Under the pieces are notes generated by a model. The model was not told the DNA's origin. It worked only from the letters and a program-made list of their open reading frames with translations, and searched no databases. Positions 33,735-42,834 of a DNA stretch of 64,000 nucleotides are shown piece by piece (positions within the stretch are counted from its first letter, which is position 1; every line of letters begins with the position of its first letter). Made by a program: the position numbers and the translations under genes. Source of the DNA: an uncultured Lachnospiraceae bacterium (GTDB lineage Bacteria; Bacillota; Clostridia; Lachnospirales; Lachnospiraceae); NCBI GenBank assembly GCA_910589075.1, contig CAJUSK010000035.1, forward strand, positions 1-64,000. The letters are read 5' to 3'.

Positions 33735-35054
33735 ATGATAAAAGTAGTAAAATTCGGCGGCAGTTCCCTTGCCAGCGCCAGGCAGTTTGAGAAAGTGGGG
33801 GAAATCATCCGCAGTGATGCGGAGCGGCGGTATGTGGTGCCGTCGGCGCCGGGTAAACGGCATATGCATGACACCAAAGTGACGGATATGCTCTATACAT
33901 GTTATGAGCTGGCAGAACAGGGAAAGAGTTTTGGGGCACAGTTGAAACAGATTCGGCTCCGGTTTGAGGAAATCATCACCGGGCTGGATATGAGCCTGTC
34001 TCTGGAGAATGAGTTCCAGGAGATTGAAGAGCAGTTTCAGCAGAAGGCAGGCAGGGAATATGCCGCTTCCAGAGGGGAATATCTGAACGGCATTATTATG
34101 GCACAATACCTGCACTATACGTTTATAGACGCCGCGGAGGTCGTGCGGTTTGATGAAGACGGCGTATTTCTGGCGGAGGAAACGGACAGACTGCTGCGTC
34201 AGCGCCTGGAAGAAACAGAGCGGGCTGTGATTCCCGGTTTTTATGGGGCACAGGCGTCGGGATGTGTCCGGACATTTTCCAGAGGGGGATCGGATATTAC
34301 CGGTTCCATTGTGGCCAGGGCGGTACATGCGGATGTGTATGAAAACTGGACGGACGTGTCCGGCTTCCTCATTGCGGATCCGCGGATTATTGACAGACCG
34401 GAAGGGATTGAAACCATTACGTATCGGGAGCTGCGGGAGCTTTCCTATATGGGCGCCACAGTGCTTCATGAGGACGCCATTTTCCCGGTGCGCAAGGAAG
34501 GGATTCCCATCAATATCCGCAACACCAATGCGCCGCAGGACAAGGGCACATGGATTGTGGAAAGCACCTGCCAGAAATCCAGATATACCATTACCGGTAT
34601 TGCAGGGAAGCGGGGGTTCTGTTCTATCAATATAGAAAAAGATATGATGAATGCCGAAGTGGGTTTTGGCAGGAAGGTTTTGCAGGTATTTGAAGAAAAC
34701 GGGATCTCTTTTGAACATATGCCTTCCGGAATTGACACGCTGACTGTATTTGTGCATCTGGATGAGTTTATTGACAAGGAACAGAAAGTCGTGGCCGGAC
34801 TCCATCGCCTGACCAGACCGGACTCCATTGATATTGAATCTGACCTTGCGCTGATTGCGGTGGTGGGCCGGGGAATGCGCTCCACCAGAGGTACGGCGGG
34901 ACGGATTTTTTCCGCACTGGCCCATGCCAATGTGAATGTGAAGATGATTGACCAGGGATCCAGTGAGTTAAATATTATTATCGGTGTGTCTGACAGCGAT
35001 TTTGAGGCGGCTATAAAGGCCATTTATGATATTTTTGTTATATCGCAGCTTTGA
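33735..35054 (+). CDS. lysC: Aspartate kinase
   Basis: A 439-residue enzyme for the first step of the aspartate pathway. KFGGSSLASARQFEKV is the ATP site, GFYGAQASGCVRTFSRGGSDITGS (in parts: GFYGAQ, TFSRGGSDITGS) and DVSGFLIADPRII complete the kinase core. Two ACT repeats at the C-terminus (GKRGFCSINIEKDMM and VGRGMRSTRGTAGRIFSAL ... NVKMIDQGSSELN) give feedback control. AGGAGGAGAAAAG is the ribosome site. Completes hom-apgM-lysC; asd is not in the window. Confidence 0.95.
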   Translation: MIKVVKFGGSSLASARQFEKVGEIIRSDAERRYVVPSAPGKRHMHDTKVTDMLYTCYELAEQGKSFGAQLKQIRLRFEEIITGLDMSLSLENEFQEIEEQFQQKAGREYAASRGEYLNGIIMAQYLHYTFIDAAEVVRFDEDGVFLAEETDRLLRQRLEETERAVIPGFYGAQASGCVRTFSRGGSDITGSIVARAVHADVYENWTDVSGFLIADPRIIDRPEGIETITYRELRELSYMGATVLHEDAIFPVRKEGIPINIRNTNAPQDKGTWIVESTCQKSRYTITGIAGKRGFCSINIEKDMMNAEVGFGRKVLQVFEENGISFEHMPSGIDTLTVFVHLDEFIDKEQKVVAGLHRLTRPDSIDIESDLALIAVVGRGMRSTRGTAGRIFSALAHANVNVKMIDQGSSELNIIIGVSDSDFEAAIKAIYDIFVISQL

Positions 35055-35071
35055 CGGACAGGGGGGATGAC

Positions 35072-35851
35072 ATGAATTATTCAGAAATCGAAGGAAAACA
35101 GTATCACTTACAGGTCGGGAAAGGGGACGTGGGCCGGTATGTCATTATGCCCGGCGATCCCAAACGGTGCGCGAAGATTGCGCAGTATTTTGACGATGCC
35201 AGGCTTGTGGCGGACAGCCGGGAATATGTGACCTATACGGGGTATCTGGACGGTGAAATGGTCAGTGTGACTTCCACCGGCATTGGCGGGCCTTCGGCAG
35301 CCATCGCCATGGAAGAACTGGTGATGTCAGGTGCGGATACTTTTATCCGCATCGGAACCTGCGGCGGTATGCAGACAGAGGTGATGAGCGGGGATGTGGT
35401 CATTGCCACCGGCGCCATCCGGATGGAAGGCACCAGCCGGGAATATGCCCCTGTGGAATATCCTGCCGTAGCGGATTATCAGCTTGTGAATGCGCTGGTT
35501 ACAGGGGCAAAGACGCTGGAGCAGAGATACCATGTGGGGGTTGTACAGTGCAAGGATTCTTTTTACGGGCAGCATTCACCGGAGACAAAGCCTGTGAGCT
35601 ATGAGCTGCTGCACAAGTGGGAGGCGTGGAAACGGCTGGGCTGTCTGGCTTCCGAGATGGAGTCTGCGGCGCTGTTTGTGGTGGCTGACAGCCTGCATGT
35701 GAGAGCCGGGTCCTGTTTCCTCGTAGTGGCCAATCAGGAACGGGAGAGAGAAGGACTTGCCAATCCGGTAGTCCATGACACCGATATGGCCATCCGGGTC
35801 AGTGTGGAGGCTATCCGTAATCTGATTGCTGCAGACAGGCAGCAACAATAG
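35072..35851 (+). CDS. udp: Uridine phosphorylase
   Basis: A 259-residue nucleoside phosphorylase of the PNP/UDP family, cleaving uridine to uracil and ribose 1-phosphate. Motifs: IMPGDPKRCAKIAQYF (phosphate site), STGIGGPSAAIAMEELV, FIRIGTCGGMQ and the ribose-binding ASEMESAALF. The ATG at 35072 follows AGGGGGGATGA. It is 17 bases after lysC, apparently in the same transcript, though pathway-unrelated. A uridine kinase gene lies at 41395. Confidence 0.93.
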   Translation: MNYSEIEGKQYHLQVGKGDVGRYVIMPGDPKRCAKIAQYFDDARLVADSREYVTYTGYLDGEMVSVTSTGIGGPSAAIAMEELVMSGADTFIRIGTCGGMQTEVMSGDVVIATGAIRMEGTSREYAPVEYPAVADYQLVNALVTGAKTLEQRYHVGVVQCKDSFYGQHSPETKPVSYELLHKWEAWKRLGCLASEMESAALFVVADSLHVRAGSCFLVVANQEREREGLANPVVHDTDMAIRVSVEAIRNLIAADRQQQ

Positions 35852-35866
35852 AAAAAGGAGAATACC

Positions 35867-36733
35867 ATGAATCTGGATACATTATTTGAAGATAAGAAAA
35901 AGCAGGTGATATCCTTTGAAATCTTTCCGCCCAAAAAGGGGGCGGCACTCAGGGATATTGATGCCACTCTGGAAATACTCAGCAGCCTTTCCCCCGATTT
36001 TATCAGCATTACCTTTGGCGCAGGGGGCAGTGCAGTCAATAATAAGACCATAGAACTGGCAAAGAAAATCAAAGAGGTCTATCACGTGGAACCGGTGGTC
36101 CATCTGACCTGTCTGAACTATACAAGGGATGAAATCAGAGGGATGCTGGATGAACTGAAAGAGGCGGGTATTTATAACCTGCTGGCGCTGCGCGGTGACA
36201 GAAGCCCGGATTATGAGCCTAAGAAAGAGTTTCTCCATGCCAATGACCTGATCCGTTTTATCCGTGAACAGAGCGGGGATTTCCATATCTGTGCCGCATG
36301 TTATCCGGAGACCCATCCGGAAGCGGACAGCCGGGCGGCGGATCTGCATCATCTGAAGGAAAAAGTGGACAGCGGGGCAACCCATCTGATCTCCCAGCTT
36401 TTCTTTGATAACGGGGATTATTACCGCTTCCTGGAGGACGCTGCCATTGCGGGCATATGTGTGCCCATTGAAGCGGGGATTATGCCTGTCACCAACAAGG
36501 CGCAGATTGAACGGATGACTACCCTCTGCGGCGCGCATCTGCCGGAGAAATACAGACGGATCATGCATAAGTTTGAGGATAAGAAAGAAGCCCTGTTTGA
36601 CGCGGGTATGGCGTATGCCATCAATCAGATCGTGGATCTGCTGACCAACGATGTGGACGGCATACACCTCTATACCATGAACAATCCGGCAGTTGCACGG
36701 CGTATCTGTGAGGGCATACAGAATCTGGTATAA
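35867..36733 (+). CDS. metF: Methylenetetrahydrofolate reductase
   Basis: A 288-residue TIM-barrel flavoenzyme. VISFEIFPPKKG has the catalytic Glu; FISITFGAGGS, HLTCLNYTRDEIRGML, LLALRGD and QLFFDNGDYYRF are the FAD and folate motifs. It makes methyl-THF for methionine synthesis, consistent with the upstream homoserine genes, or for the Wood-Ljungdahl branch if present. AAAAGGAGAA precedes the ATG. Last gene of the run; it converges with the minus-strand acylation pair, six bases apart, with no room for a separate terminator. Confidence 0.95.
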   Translation: MNLDTLFEDKKKQVISFEIFPPKKGAALRDIDATLEILSSLSPDFISITFGAGGSAVNNKTIELAKKIKEVYHVEPVVHLTCLNYTRDEIRGMLDELKEAGIYNLLALRGDRSPDYEPKKEFLHANDLIRFIREQSGDFHICAACYPETHPEADSRAADLHHLKEKVDSGATHLISQLFFDNGDYYRFLEDAAIAGICVPIEAGIMPVTNKAQIERMTTLCGAHLPEKYRRIMHKFEDKKEALFDAGMAYAINQIVDLLTNDVDGIHLYTMNNPAVARRICEGIQNLV

Positions 36734-36739
36734 GCTGCA

Positions 36740-38140
36740 TCAGAACTGAATTTCCATTGTATGCACCACCTGCTCCGGGGTGTCTGCCATCCTTGCCACA
36801 AGGGTACAGACGCCCCGGAGGTCTTTGGGGAGCCGGAATTGGGCGTTTGTATCAAAATCCTGCAGACAGTACTGTTCCCCGTCCTGGGGTGTGATGATAA
36901 TCCGGTATTCCATACCGCTCTGCCGGTTGGATGCGATATAGTATGAACGGAGATTTTCCTGCTCCCTGTAGTACAGGCCATAGAGGGCCGGGGGTGTTTC
37001 CCGCAGCTTTTCTTCATAGGATTCATAAAAACAGTGCTTTGTTTCCAGGGCGCCGCTTGTAACCGTTTCATAAAAGAACGGTGTAAACAGGCTGGCGCCT
37101 GCGTTGTTCAGGTGCCCTGCATCCCGGAAATACCTTCCGTCCTGAATGGGCAGATATTCTTCCCTGACCAGATTAAAATCATAAAATTCCAGCCCATATT
37201 CTTCGGCCAGAGATCGGATCTGCCGGACATAGCAGTCATATCCCTGGGTACTCACAAGCTGAAGATCATGGATGGGCGAGACAAAGAGTGTAAGAGGCAG
37301 ATTTTTTTCCCTGCAACAGGTAATGAATTTGCGAAGCCAGTATTCGCTTGTTTCCCCCAGCGGATGTTCTTTCAGAATCACCGTTTGAAGGAAGAGATGA
37401 TTTTCGTCAGGGAATTCCATGGTGGAAAAGTAGTAGCCCTGTTCCAGGTATTCGTCGTAGCCCCGTTCGCCCAGATCCAGATGATACCGGTATGTACGGT
37501 AAGTATCTTCCCGCTTTTTTGCAATGTTTGACCTGACATATTCCCAGTCATCCAGCTTTGAACGGTAGCGGATAAAGGGGATCAGTATATCCCCATACGA
37601 TTCCGGTCCGCCGATGGAAAGCATGTAGGCCAGCTTGTTCAGGGAGGGCTCCATAAAATCCGTATTCTGCCAGTTTCTGTTGAAGTTTTCCGAAAGACAT
37701 ACAGGATCCTGGTTTTCGTTGAATGTATCTTTTGCGGAACAATCATAATACAATTCCAGATATACATGGGACAGTGTATTATCCGCTGCCGCTTCCCGCA
37801 GCAGATAATAGGAACCGTTCAGGAGCTGATTGGGACTGGAGAGATTAAAATTGTACTGTCCGTTGCGGTAATCGAGCTGGGCGGGGTTGAGATCACTGTA
37901 TACATGGGAGGAACCGATATACAGATTGTCTATTTTTCCCCGGTCTTCATAATAATAGTGCCACAGCAGCCGATGGGTGGGAGATACGTCAACATAGGCG
38001 TAGTCCATGCAAAGACCGATTGCATGCACTGCCAGAAGCGCGGCCAGGATTTTGCAGCTTCGCTTCAGGATGGGACGGCAGCGAAGGATCTTCCGGCTGT
38101 TTTTTTCCAGGTACATATGCAGGTTTGCTCGTAAGTTCAT
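36740..38140 (-). CDS. SGNH-hydrolase-like (DltD/AlgJ-type) membrane-anchored protein
   Basis: A 466-residue protein with one N-terminal membrane span (ILAALLAVHAIGLCMDYAYV) and an extracellular domain. NLYIGSSHVYSDLNPAQLD has the GSSH block I serine typical of the AlgJ/AlgX/DltD group, and FRDAGHLNNAGASLF gives the Asp-x-x-His block V pair. The C-terminal ~110 residues are a beta-rich tail. Together with the MBOAT protein encoded 12 bases upstream it should transfer acetyl or another acyl group onto a cell-surface polymer; the polymer is unknown. AAAGGTGA precedes the start. Confidence 0.85.
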   Translation of the reverse strand: MNLRANLHMYLEKNSRKILRCRPILKRSCKILAALLAVHAIGLCMDYAYVDVSPTHRLLWHYYYEDRGKIDNLYIGSSHVYSDLNPAQLDYRNGQYNFNLSSPNQLLNGSYYLLREAAADNTLSHVYLELYYDCSAKDTFNENQDPVCLSENFNRNWQNTDFMEPSLNKLAYMLSIGGPESYGDILIPFIRYRSKLDDWEYVRSNIAKKREDTYRTYRYHLDLGERGYDEYLEQGYYFSTMEFPDENHLFLQTVILKEHPLGETSEYWLRKFITCCREKNLPLTLFVSPIHDLQLVSTQGYDCYVRQIRSLAEEYGLEFYDFNLVREEYLPIQDGRYFRDAGHLNNAGASLFTPFFYETVTSGALETKHCFYESYEEKLRETPPALYGLYYREQENLRSYYIASNRQSGMEYRIIITPQDGEQYCLQDFDTNAQFRLPKDLRGVCTLVARMADTPEQVVHTMEIQF

Positions 38141-38152
38141 TTGTAATCACCT

Positions 38153-39700
38153 TTAAAACTGAAAGTAGATAAACTGATTCGTATCGTATAAAGTTCCATA
38201 ACATCCATAAAGCAGGATGGTAAACAACAGAATGCACCCAATACAGCATTGAAACATCCAGCCCTGTCCCAGTACCAGATCTGCCACATCTCTTCCCTGA
38301 TATTTATGATAATCCACCACAAACAGCGCCAGAATGGACAGCAGCAGTATGCGCATATAATTTCTGGGGATGCCGGGTGCATACAGAGATCCGTCCAGAA
38401 GGACGGTCCAGTTGTTGATACGCAGCATATCCCTAAGGATCTGCAATGCCTTCAGAAATCCTCCGGCGCGGAAAAAGAGCCACCCGCAGGTAACAAGCAG
38501 GAAAGTAAAGCAGGTCTTATACAGGATCCTGCCAAAGGGCGGGATTTGGGCGGGCCTGTTTTTCATTTGCAGGGACTGGGGCAGAATCCGGTTCCACAGA
38601 GCCAATCGTCTCTTTGCCACTTCTTCTCTCAGATCCGCCGCGATCTGGCAGAGTGCATTGAAAATACCCCAGAAGATGAAACCGAGGGAAGCGCCGTGCC
38701 ACAGTCCGCTGACTGCGAATACGGTCAGCAGGTTGCTCTCTTTCCGGATGGGTCCTTTTCTGTTTCCGCCCAGGGGGATATAGAGATAGTCCCGAAACCA
38801 CCCGGACAGGGACAGATGCCATCTCTGCCAGAACTCTTTTACGCTGCGGGAAAAATAGGGGGCATTGAAATTGTCCAGCAGATGGATTCCCATCATCAGC
38901 GCAGATCCCCGTGCAATGGTGGAATATCCATGAAAATCACAGTAAATCTGTACAGAGAAAAACAGCAGGGCGATCACGATGTAAAATCCGGGCCAGGAGG
39001 CGGTGTCTCCCAACACGGTATTGACCAGAACCGCCGCTCTGTCTGCAATGACCATTTTTAAAAACAGCCCATAGAGAATGAGCAGTCCGCCTTTTTTGAG
39101 ATTGGCAAATCGGAGCCTGTGGGGCGTCTGAAGCTGTGTCAGGAGATTTTGGGAGCGCTCGATAGGGCCTGCCACCAGTTGAGGGAAAAAAGATACGAAC
39201 AGCGCATAGCGCAGAACATTTTTTTCCGCCTGTATATCGTTTCTGTAGATGTCAATGAGATACCCCAGTGACTGCAGGATAAAAAAAGAAATCCCCACAG
39301 GCAGCGTAATATGAAAATCGCAGGCAAGGGCGGGCAGCCGCAGCAGCGCAAAGAGTCGGTTGAGGCACTGCAGGCCAAAGGGAACGTATTTAAAAAAGGC
39401 CAGAATACCCAGATTGAACAGGATACAGAGCGTCAGAAACAGCCTGCGCAGTTTCAGGCCGGTTTCCGGGGCCAGCCTGCCGGCTTGTTCCTGTGTATGA
39501 AACCCGGACAGAAGCATCCCCGCCGTCCAGGTGGTCAGGGTACATGTAAACAGGAGCAGACTATACCAGGGATTCCATTGCATATAGAAATAATAACTTG
39601 CGGCCAGCAGCCAGATGTATCGGAATTTAAAAGGCAGCAGATAATAAAACAGGACTGTGGCAGGCAGAAACAGCACATACCGGGCAGTGTTGAACAACAT
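38153..39700 (-). CDS. MBOAT-family membrane O-acyltransferase
   Basis: A 515-residue protein with about 11 membrane spans. It starts at ATG 39700 after AGGAGG. MBOAT hallmarks are present: LVAGPIERSQNLLTQL, GSALMMGIHLLDNFNAPYFSRS, WQRWHLSLSGWFRDYLYIPLGGN (shown in part: EFWQRWHLSLSGWFRDY) and the catalytic His in VSGLWHGASLGFIFWG. AlgI/DltB-like proteins pass acyl groups across the membrane to an SGNH partner, here the next gene. The pair is typical for O-acetylation of exopolysaccharide or wall polymers. Confidence 0.93.
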   Translation of the reverse strand: MLFNTARYVLFLPATVLFYYLLPFKFRYIWLLAASYYFYMQWNPWYSLLLFTCTLTTWTAGMLLSGFHTQEQAGRLAPETGLKLRRLFLTLCILFNLGILAFFKYVPFGLQCLNRLFALLRLPALACDFHITLPVGISFFILQSLGYLIDIYRNDIQAEKNVLRYALFVSFFPQLVAGPIERSQNLLTQLQTPHRLRFANLKKGGLLILYGLFLKMVIADRAAVLVNTVLGDTASWPGFYIVIALLFFSVQIYCDFHGYSTIARGSALMMGIHLLDNFNAPYFSRSVKEFWQRWHLSLSGWFRDYLYIPLGGNRKGPIRKESNLLTVFAVSGLWHGASLGFIFWGIFNALCQIAADLREEVAKRRLALWNRILPQSLQMKNRPAQIPPFGRILYKTCFTFLLVTCGWLFFRAGGFLKALQILRDMLRINNWTVLLDGSLYAPGIPRNYMRILLLSILALFVVDYHKYQGRDVADLVLGQGWMFQCCIGCILLFTILLYGCYGTLYDTNQFIYFQF

Positions 39701-39728
39701 AGGCAAATCCTCCTGAGAATTTATATTA

Positions 39729-39773
39729 TTATATAATTGGAAACTTTTCAATATTATTTTATATAATTGGAAA
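39729..39773. promoter_or_regulatory. AT-rich divergent control region with 30-bp-spaced direct repeats
   Basis: TATATAATTGGAAA occurs at 39730-39743 and again at 39760-39773, exactly 30 bases apart (about three helix turns) between the MBOAT gene and the XRE regulator. Much more AT-rich than the flanks. Likely binding sites, possibly for the XRE protein itself. Confidence 0.5.
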
Positions 39774-39848
39774 TATTTTGGGCAATATTTTTCTCATATC
39801 ATAATATGTATACAGCGGGATTTGACAGATGTGATTCAGGAGTATGAT

Positions 39849-40184
39849 ATGCGGACCATTGGAAAACGGATTGTGGATTTAAGGGAAGGGCTCAATATGA
39901 AACAGAAAGATCTGGCGGAAGCCATCGGTGTGACGAAGGCCACGATGTGCAAATATGAGAATGACCGGAATATTCCCAACGCCGATGTTCTGAAAGCGCT
40001 GTCCGCAGCTCTTCATACCACGGCCGATTATCTGATCGGAAACTCTGCTGTACCCATGCCGGGGAATGATCTGTTTCTCTCCCCGGATGACAGGGAACTG
40101 GTACAGCTTGTATTGTCACTTTCCCCGGAAGACAAAATACGGATTGCGGAACGGGCTCTGACCCTCAGTGAGAAACGCAGGTAG
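39849..40184 (+). CDS. XRE-family transcriptional regulator
   Basis: A 111-residue protein. The helix-turn-helix occupies residues ~4-60: RIVDLREGLNMKQKDLAEAI then GVTKATMCKYENDRNIPN, with LKALSAALHTTADYLIG, the usual Cro/CI-type pattern. The remaining 45 residues are acidic and helical. The ATG at 39849 follows AGGAG; the TTG at 39822 is not needed. It is divergent from the acylation pair and may regulate it through the direct repeats between them; this is inferred from position only. Confidence 0.85.
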   Translation: MRTIGKRIVDLREGLNMKQKDLAEAIGVTKATMCKYENDRNIPNADVLKALSAALHTTADYLIGNSAVPMPGNDLFLSPDDRELVQLVLSLSPEDKIRIAERALTLSEKRR

Positions 40185-40193
40185 GAAACTTTC

Positions 40194-40222
40194 TTGACTT
40201 TTTTTTGTGAAAGTATGATAAT
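40194..40222 (+). promoter_or_regulatory. Promoter of ilvE
   Basis: TTGACT (40194-40199), 17-base T-rich spacer, GATAAT (40217-40222), 40 bases before the ilvE start. Confidence 0.7.
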
Positions 40223-40261
40223 AAATGGCATCAGAGCATTGTACAGAACCTGAGAGGAAGG

Positions 40262-41296
40262 ATGACGGAAATGGAAAAGAAAAACATAGACTGGGGCGAA
40301 CTCGGATTCAGTTATATTCAGACAGACTGGCGTTATGTGGCGAATTATGTGAATGGCGTGTGGGAAGAGGGCGGACTGACTGCGGAGGCAGACGTGGTAA
40401 TCAACGAATGCGCCGGCGTTCTGCAATATTCCCAGTCCTGTTTTGAGGGTCTGAAAGCATATACGACAGAGGATGGGCGCATTGTTACATTCCGCCCGGA
40501 TCTGAACGGGCAGCGTATGGAGGATTCCTGCAAAAGACTGGAAATGCCCGTCTACCCTAAGGAGAAGTTTGTGGAAGCGGTGATTGAAACTGTCAGGGCA
40601 AATGCGGCCTATGTGCCGCCGTTTGGCAGCGGGGCCACACTGTATATCCGCCCCTGTATGTTTGCCAGCGGGCCGGTCATCGGAGTGAAGCCGGCGGATG
40701 CATTCCAGTTCCGCGTATTCACCACACCGGTGGGACCTTATTTTAAAGGCGGCGTCAAACCGCTGACCATCCGGATCAGTGATTTTGACCGTGCAGCGCC
40801 CAACGGAACCGGGCATATCAAGGCCGGACTCAATTACGCCATGAGCCTGCATGCCATTGTGGATGCCCATAACCAGGGATACGATGAAAATATGTATCTG
40901 GATGCGGCAACGCATACAAAGGTGGAAGAAACCGGCGGCGCAAATTTTATTTTCGTTACGAAGGACAACCAGGTGGTAACGCCCAAATCCGGCAGCATCC
41001 TGCCTTCCATTACAAGGCGGTCCCTGATGTATGTGGCGAAGGAATATCTGGGACTGGAAACCCAGGAGCGGGAGATCAGCCGGGAAGAGCTGACAGAGTT
41101 TGCGGAATGCGGCCTCTGCGGTACGGCGGCGGTTATCTCTCCTGTGGGGAAGATTGTGGATCATGGCCGGGAGATCTGCCTGCCCAGCGGTATGACGGAT
41201 ATGGGGCCTGTGACAAAGAAGCTGTATGATACATTAACAGGTATTCAGATGGGCCGTCTGGAGGCGCCTGCGGGATGGATACAGGAAATCGGATAA
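40262..41296 (+). CDS. ilvE: Branched-chain amino acid aminotransferase
   Basis: A 344-residue fold-IV PLP aminotransferase. QYSQSCFEGLKAYTTEDG, IRPCMFASGPVIGV, the PLP lysine in GHIKAGLNYAMSLHA, ETGGANFIF and SGSILPSITRRSLM are family motifs of the class that uses leucine, isoleucine, valine and 2-oxoglutarate. Starts at ATG 40262; ATG 40271 is three codons in and equally possible. Has its own promoter. A hairpin at 41318 separates it from udk. Confidence 0.95.
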   Translation: MTEMEKKNIDWGELGFSYIQTDWRYVANYVNGVWEEGGLTAEADVVINECAGVLQYSQSCFEGLKAYTTEDGRIVTFRPDLNGQRMEDSCKRLEMPVYPKEKFVEAVIETVRANAAYVPPFGSGATLYIRPCMFASGPVIGVKPADAFQFRVFTTPVGPYFKGGVKPLTIRISDFDRAAPNGTGHIKAGLNYAMSLHAIVDAHNQGYDENMYLDAATHTKVEETGGANFIFVTKDNQVVTPKSGSILPSITRRSLMYVAKEYLGLETQEREISREELTEFAECGLCGTAAVISPVGKIVDHGREICLPSGMTDMGPVTKKLYDTLTGIQMGRLEAPAGWIQEIG

Positions 41297-41317
41297 AGGC
41301 AGCGCATTGACACTGTG

Positions 41318-41362
41318 GAGAAAAGGATGCCCTTCCGGCCAGCCCCGGAGACATCCTTTCTC
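41318..41362 (+). terminator. Hairpin between ilvE and udk, possible terminator
   Basis: GAGAAAAGGATG (41318-41329) pairs with CATCCTTTCTC (41352-41362), with inner CCGG pairs. The downstream TGTATAGA is not a good T-run, so termination may be partial. Confidence 0.45.
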
Positions 41363-41394
41363 TGTATAGACAGAGGATGAAAGGAAAACGGAAG

Positions 41395-42024
41395 ATGAAC
41401 AGGACATATGTGATCGGTGTGGCGGGCGGGACTGCTTCGGGCAAGACAACCATCGTACAGATGATCAAGGAATACTTTGGGGACGGGATGGAACTGGTGG
41501 GACATGACTGTTATTACAAGGCCCACGATGATATGCCCTTTCAGGAGAGGGAAAAGCTCAATTATGATCATCCCGCTTCCTTTGACACGGAACGCATGAT
41601 ACAGGATGTGAAGGCGCTGAAGGCCGGCCGGGTGATCCAACGGCCTGTGTATGATTACAGTGCCCATAACAGGGCCAGGGATACGGTGACTGTGTATCCA
41701 CGGCGGATCCTGATGCTGGAAGGGATTCTGATTCTGGAACCGGAAGCGCTCAGAGACCTGATGGACCTGAAGATCTTCGTGGATACGGATGCGGATGAAC
41801 GTCTCATGCGCAGGATCACAAGGGATACGGCAGAGCGTGGCAGAAGTGTGGAATCCGTCCTGCGCCAGTATCGCACTACGGTGAAACCCATGCATGAACA
41901 GTTTGTGGAGCCATCGAAAAAGTACGCGGATCTGATTATTCCCAGAGGCGGCAGGAACACGGTGGCCATTGCGATTCTGAAAAATTATCTGAAAAAAATC
42001 TTGGATGGAGAGGAAACAGAGTGA
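41395..42024 (+). CDS. udk: Uridine kinase
   Basis: A 209-residue P-loop kinase phosphorylating uridine and cytidine. Walker A is GVAGGTASGKTT, then LVGHDCYYKAHDDMPF, LNYDHPASFDTERM, and PVYDYSAHNR, which are the classic Udk substrate motifs; the lid carries RRITRDTAERGR. Start at ATG 41395 after AAAGGAAAACGG. Its stop overlaps the PHP gene start (GTGA), so the two are coupled. Confidence 0.95.
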   Translation: MNRTYVIGVAGGTASGKTTIVQMIKEYFGDGMELVGHDCYYKAHDDMPFQEREKLNYDHPASFDTERMIQDVKALKAGRVIQRPVYDYSAHNRARDTVTVYPRRILMLEGILILEPEALRDLMDLKIFVDTDADERLMRRITRDTAERGRSVESVLRQYRTTVKPMHEQFVEPSKKYADLIIPRGGRNTVAIAILKNYLKKILDGEETE

Positions 42025-42803
42025 CAGGGCGAGAGATCAGGGAAGCATATCCCTTTCTGTATGAAACCCATTTGCATACCATGGAAGCCAGCGCCTGTGC
42101 CGGGAGCAGTGGAGCAGAAATGGCAAAGGCCTGCCATGAGGCGGGGTATACAGGTATATTTGTGACGGACCACAACTGGGGCGGCAATACGGCAGTGGGA
42201 AAAAGACTGGGCTGGCAGGAATTTATGGAGCGGTTTATCAGAGGGTATGAATCTGCCCGAAAGATGGGGGACCAGATCGGCCTGGATGTATTTTTCGGCT
42301 GGGAAGCGGGGTATGAGGGGACGGAATTCCTGATTTACGGCCTGGATACAGAGTGGATGATAGGCCATCCGGAGCTGCGGGATGCGACGGTGGAAGAGCA
42401 GTTTGCCCTGGTGCACCAGGGCGGCGGCATGGTGATCCATGCCCATCCGTTCCGGGAAGAATACTATATTCCCGAAATACGGTTATTTCCCGATTGGGTG
42501 GACGGTGTGGAAGGCGTCAACGCCACCCACAGCAACCGCCTGAGTCTGGCACATAATGAGGCAATGTTTGATAAACGGGCGATTGCCTATGGCCGGGAGC
42601 ACGGGCTGCCGCTGACGGCAGGATCTGATATCCATACAGCGAAGCGCTTATTAGGCGGCGGCATGGCGTTTGAGCGGCGGCTGAAAGACGGAAGAGATTT
42701 TGTGGCAGCGGTGCGCGGTCAGGAACGCTATGTACTGACCAATGGGGAAGAATGGTATGACCAGAGCGGGAATCTGCTGGTCGGGAATTCAGTTTGCATT
42801 TGA
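42021..42803 (+). CDS. PHP-domain phosphoesterase-like protein
   Basis: A 260-residue protein starting at GTG 42021, overlapping udk by four bases with GAGAGGAAA upstream. Metal-binding PHP motifs: ETHLHTMEASACA, FVTDHNW, FFGWEAGYEG, HAHPFREEYY and GSDIHTAKRLLGGG. This is the TrpH/YciV-like group, which contains 3',5'-nucleotide and oligoribonucleotide phosphatases. The coupling to uridine kinase hints at nucleotide metabolism. Substrate not predictable. Confidence 0.88.
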   Translation: MTGREIREAYPFLYETHLHTMEASACAGSSGAEMAKACHEAGYTGIFVTDHNWGGNTAVGKRLGWQEFMERFIRGYESARKMGDQIGLDVFFGWEAGYEGTEFLIYGLDTEWMIGHPELRDATVEEQFALVHQGGGMVIHAHPFREEYYIPEIRLFPDWVDGVEGVNATHSNRLSLAHNEAMFDKRAIAYGREHGLPLTAGSDIHTAKRLLGGGMAFERRLKDGRDFVAAVRGQERYVLTNGEEWYDQSGNLLVGNSVCI

Positions 42804-42834
42804 TTGGTATAGAATAAAAAAAGAGGTGTGGCGT

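Noticed and set aside
33471..34925. Long open frame (484 codons) on the minus strand
   Set aside because: It is antisense to lysC, lacks a ribosome site and its protein has no family pattern; it arises from codon bias of the plus-strand gene.
40028..41164. Open frame of 378 codons on the minus strand
   Set aside because: Antisense to ilvE; no recognisable domains and no ribosome site.
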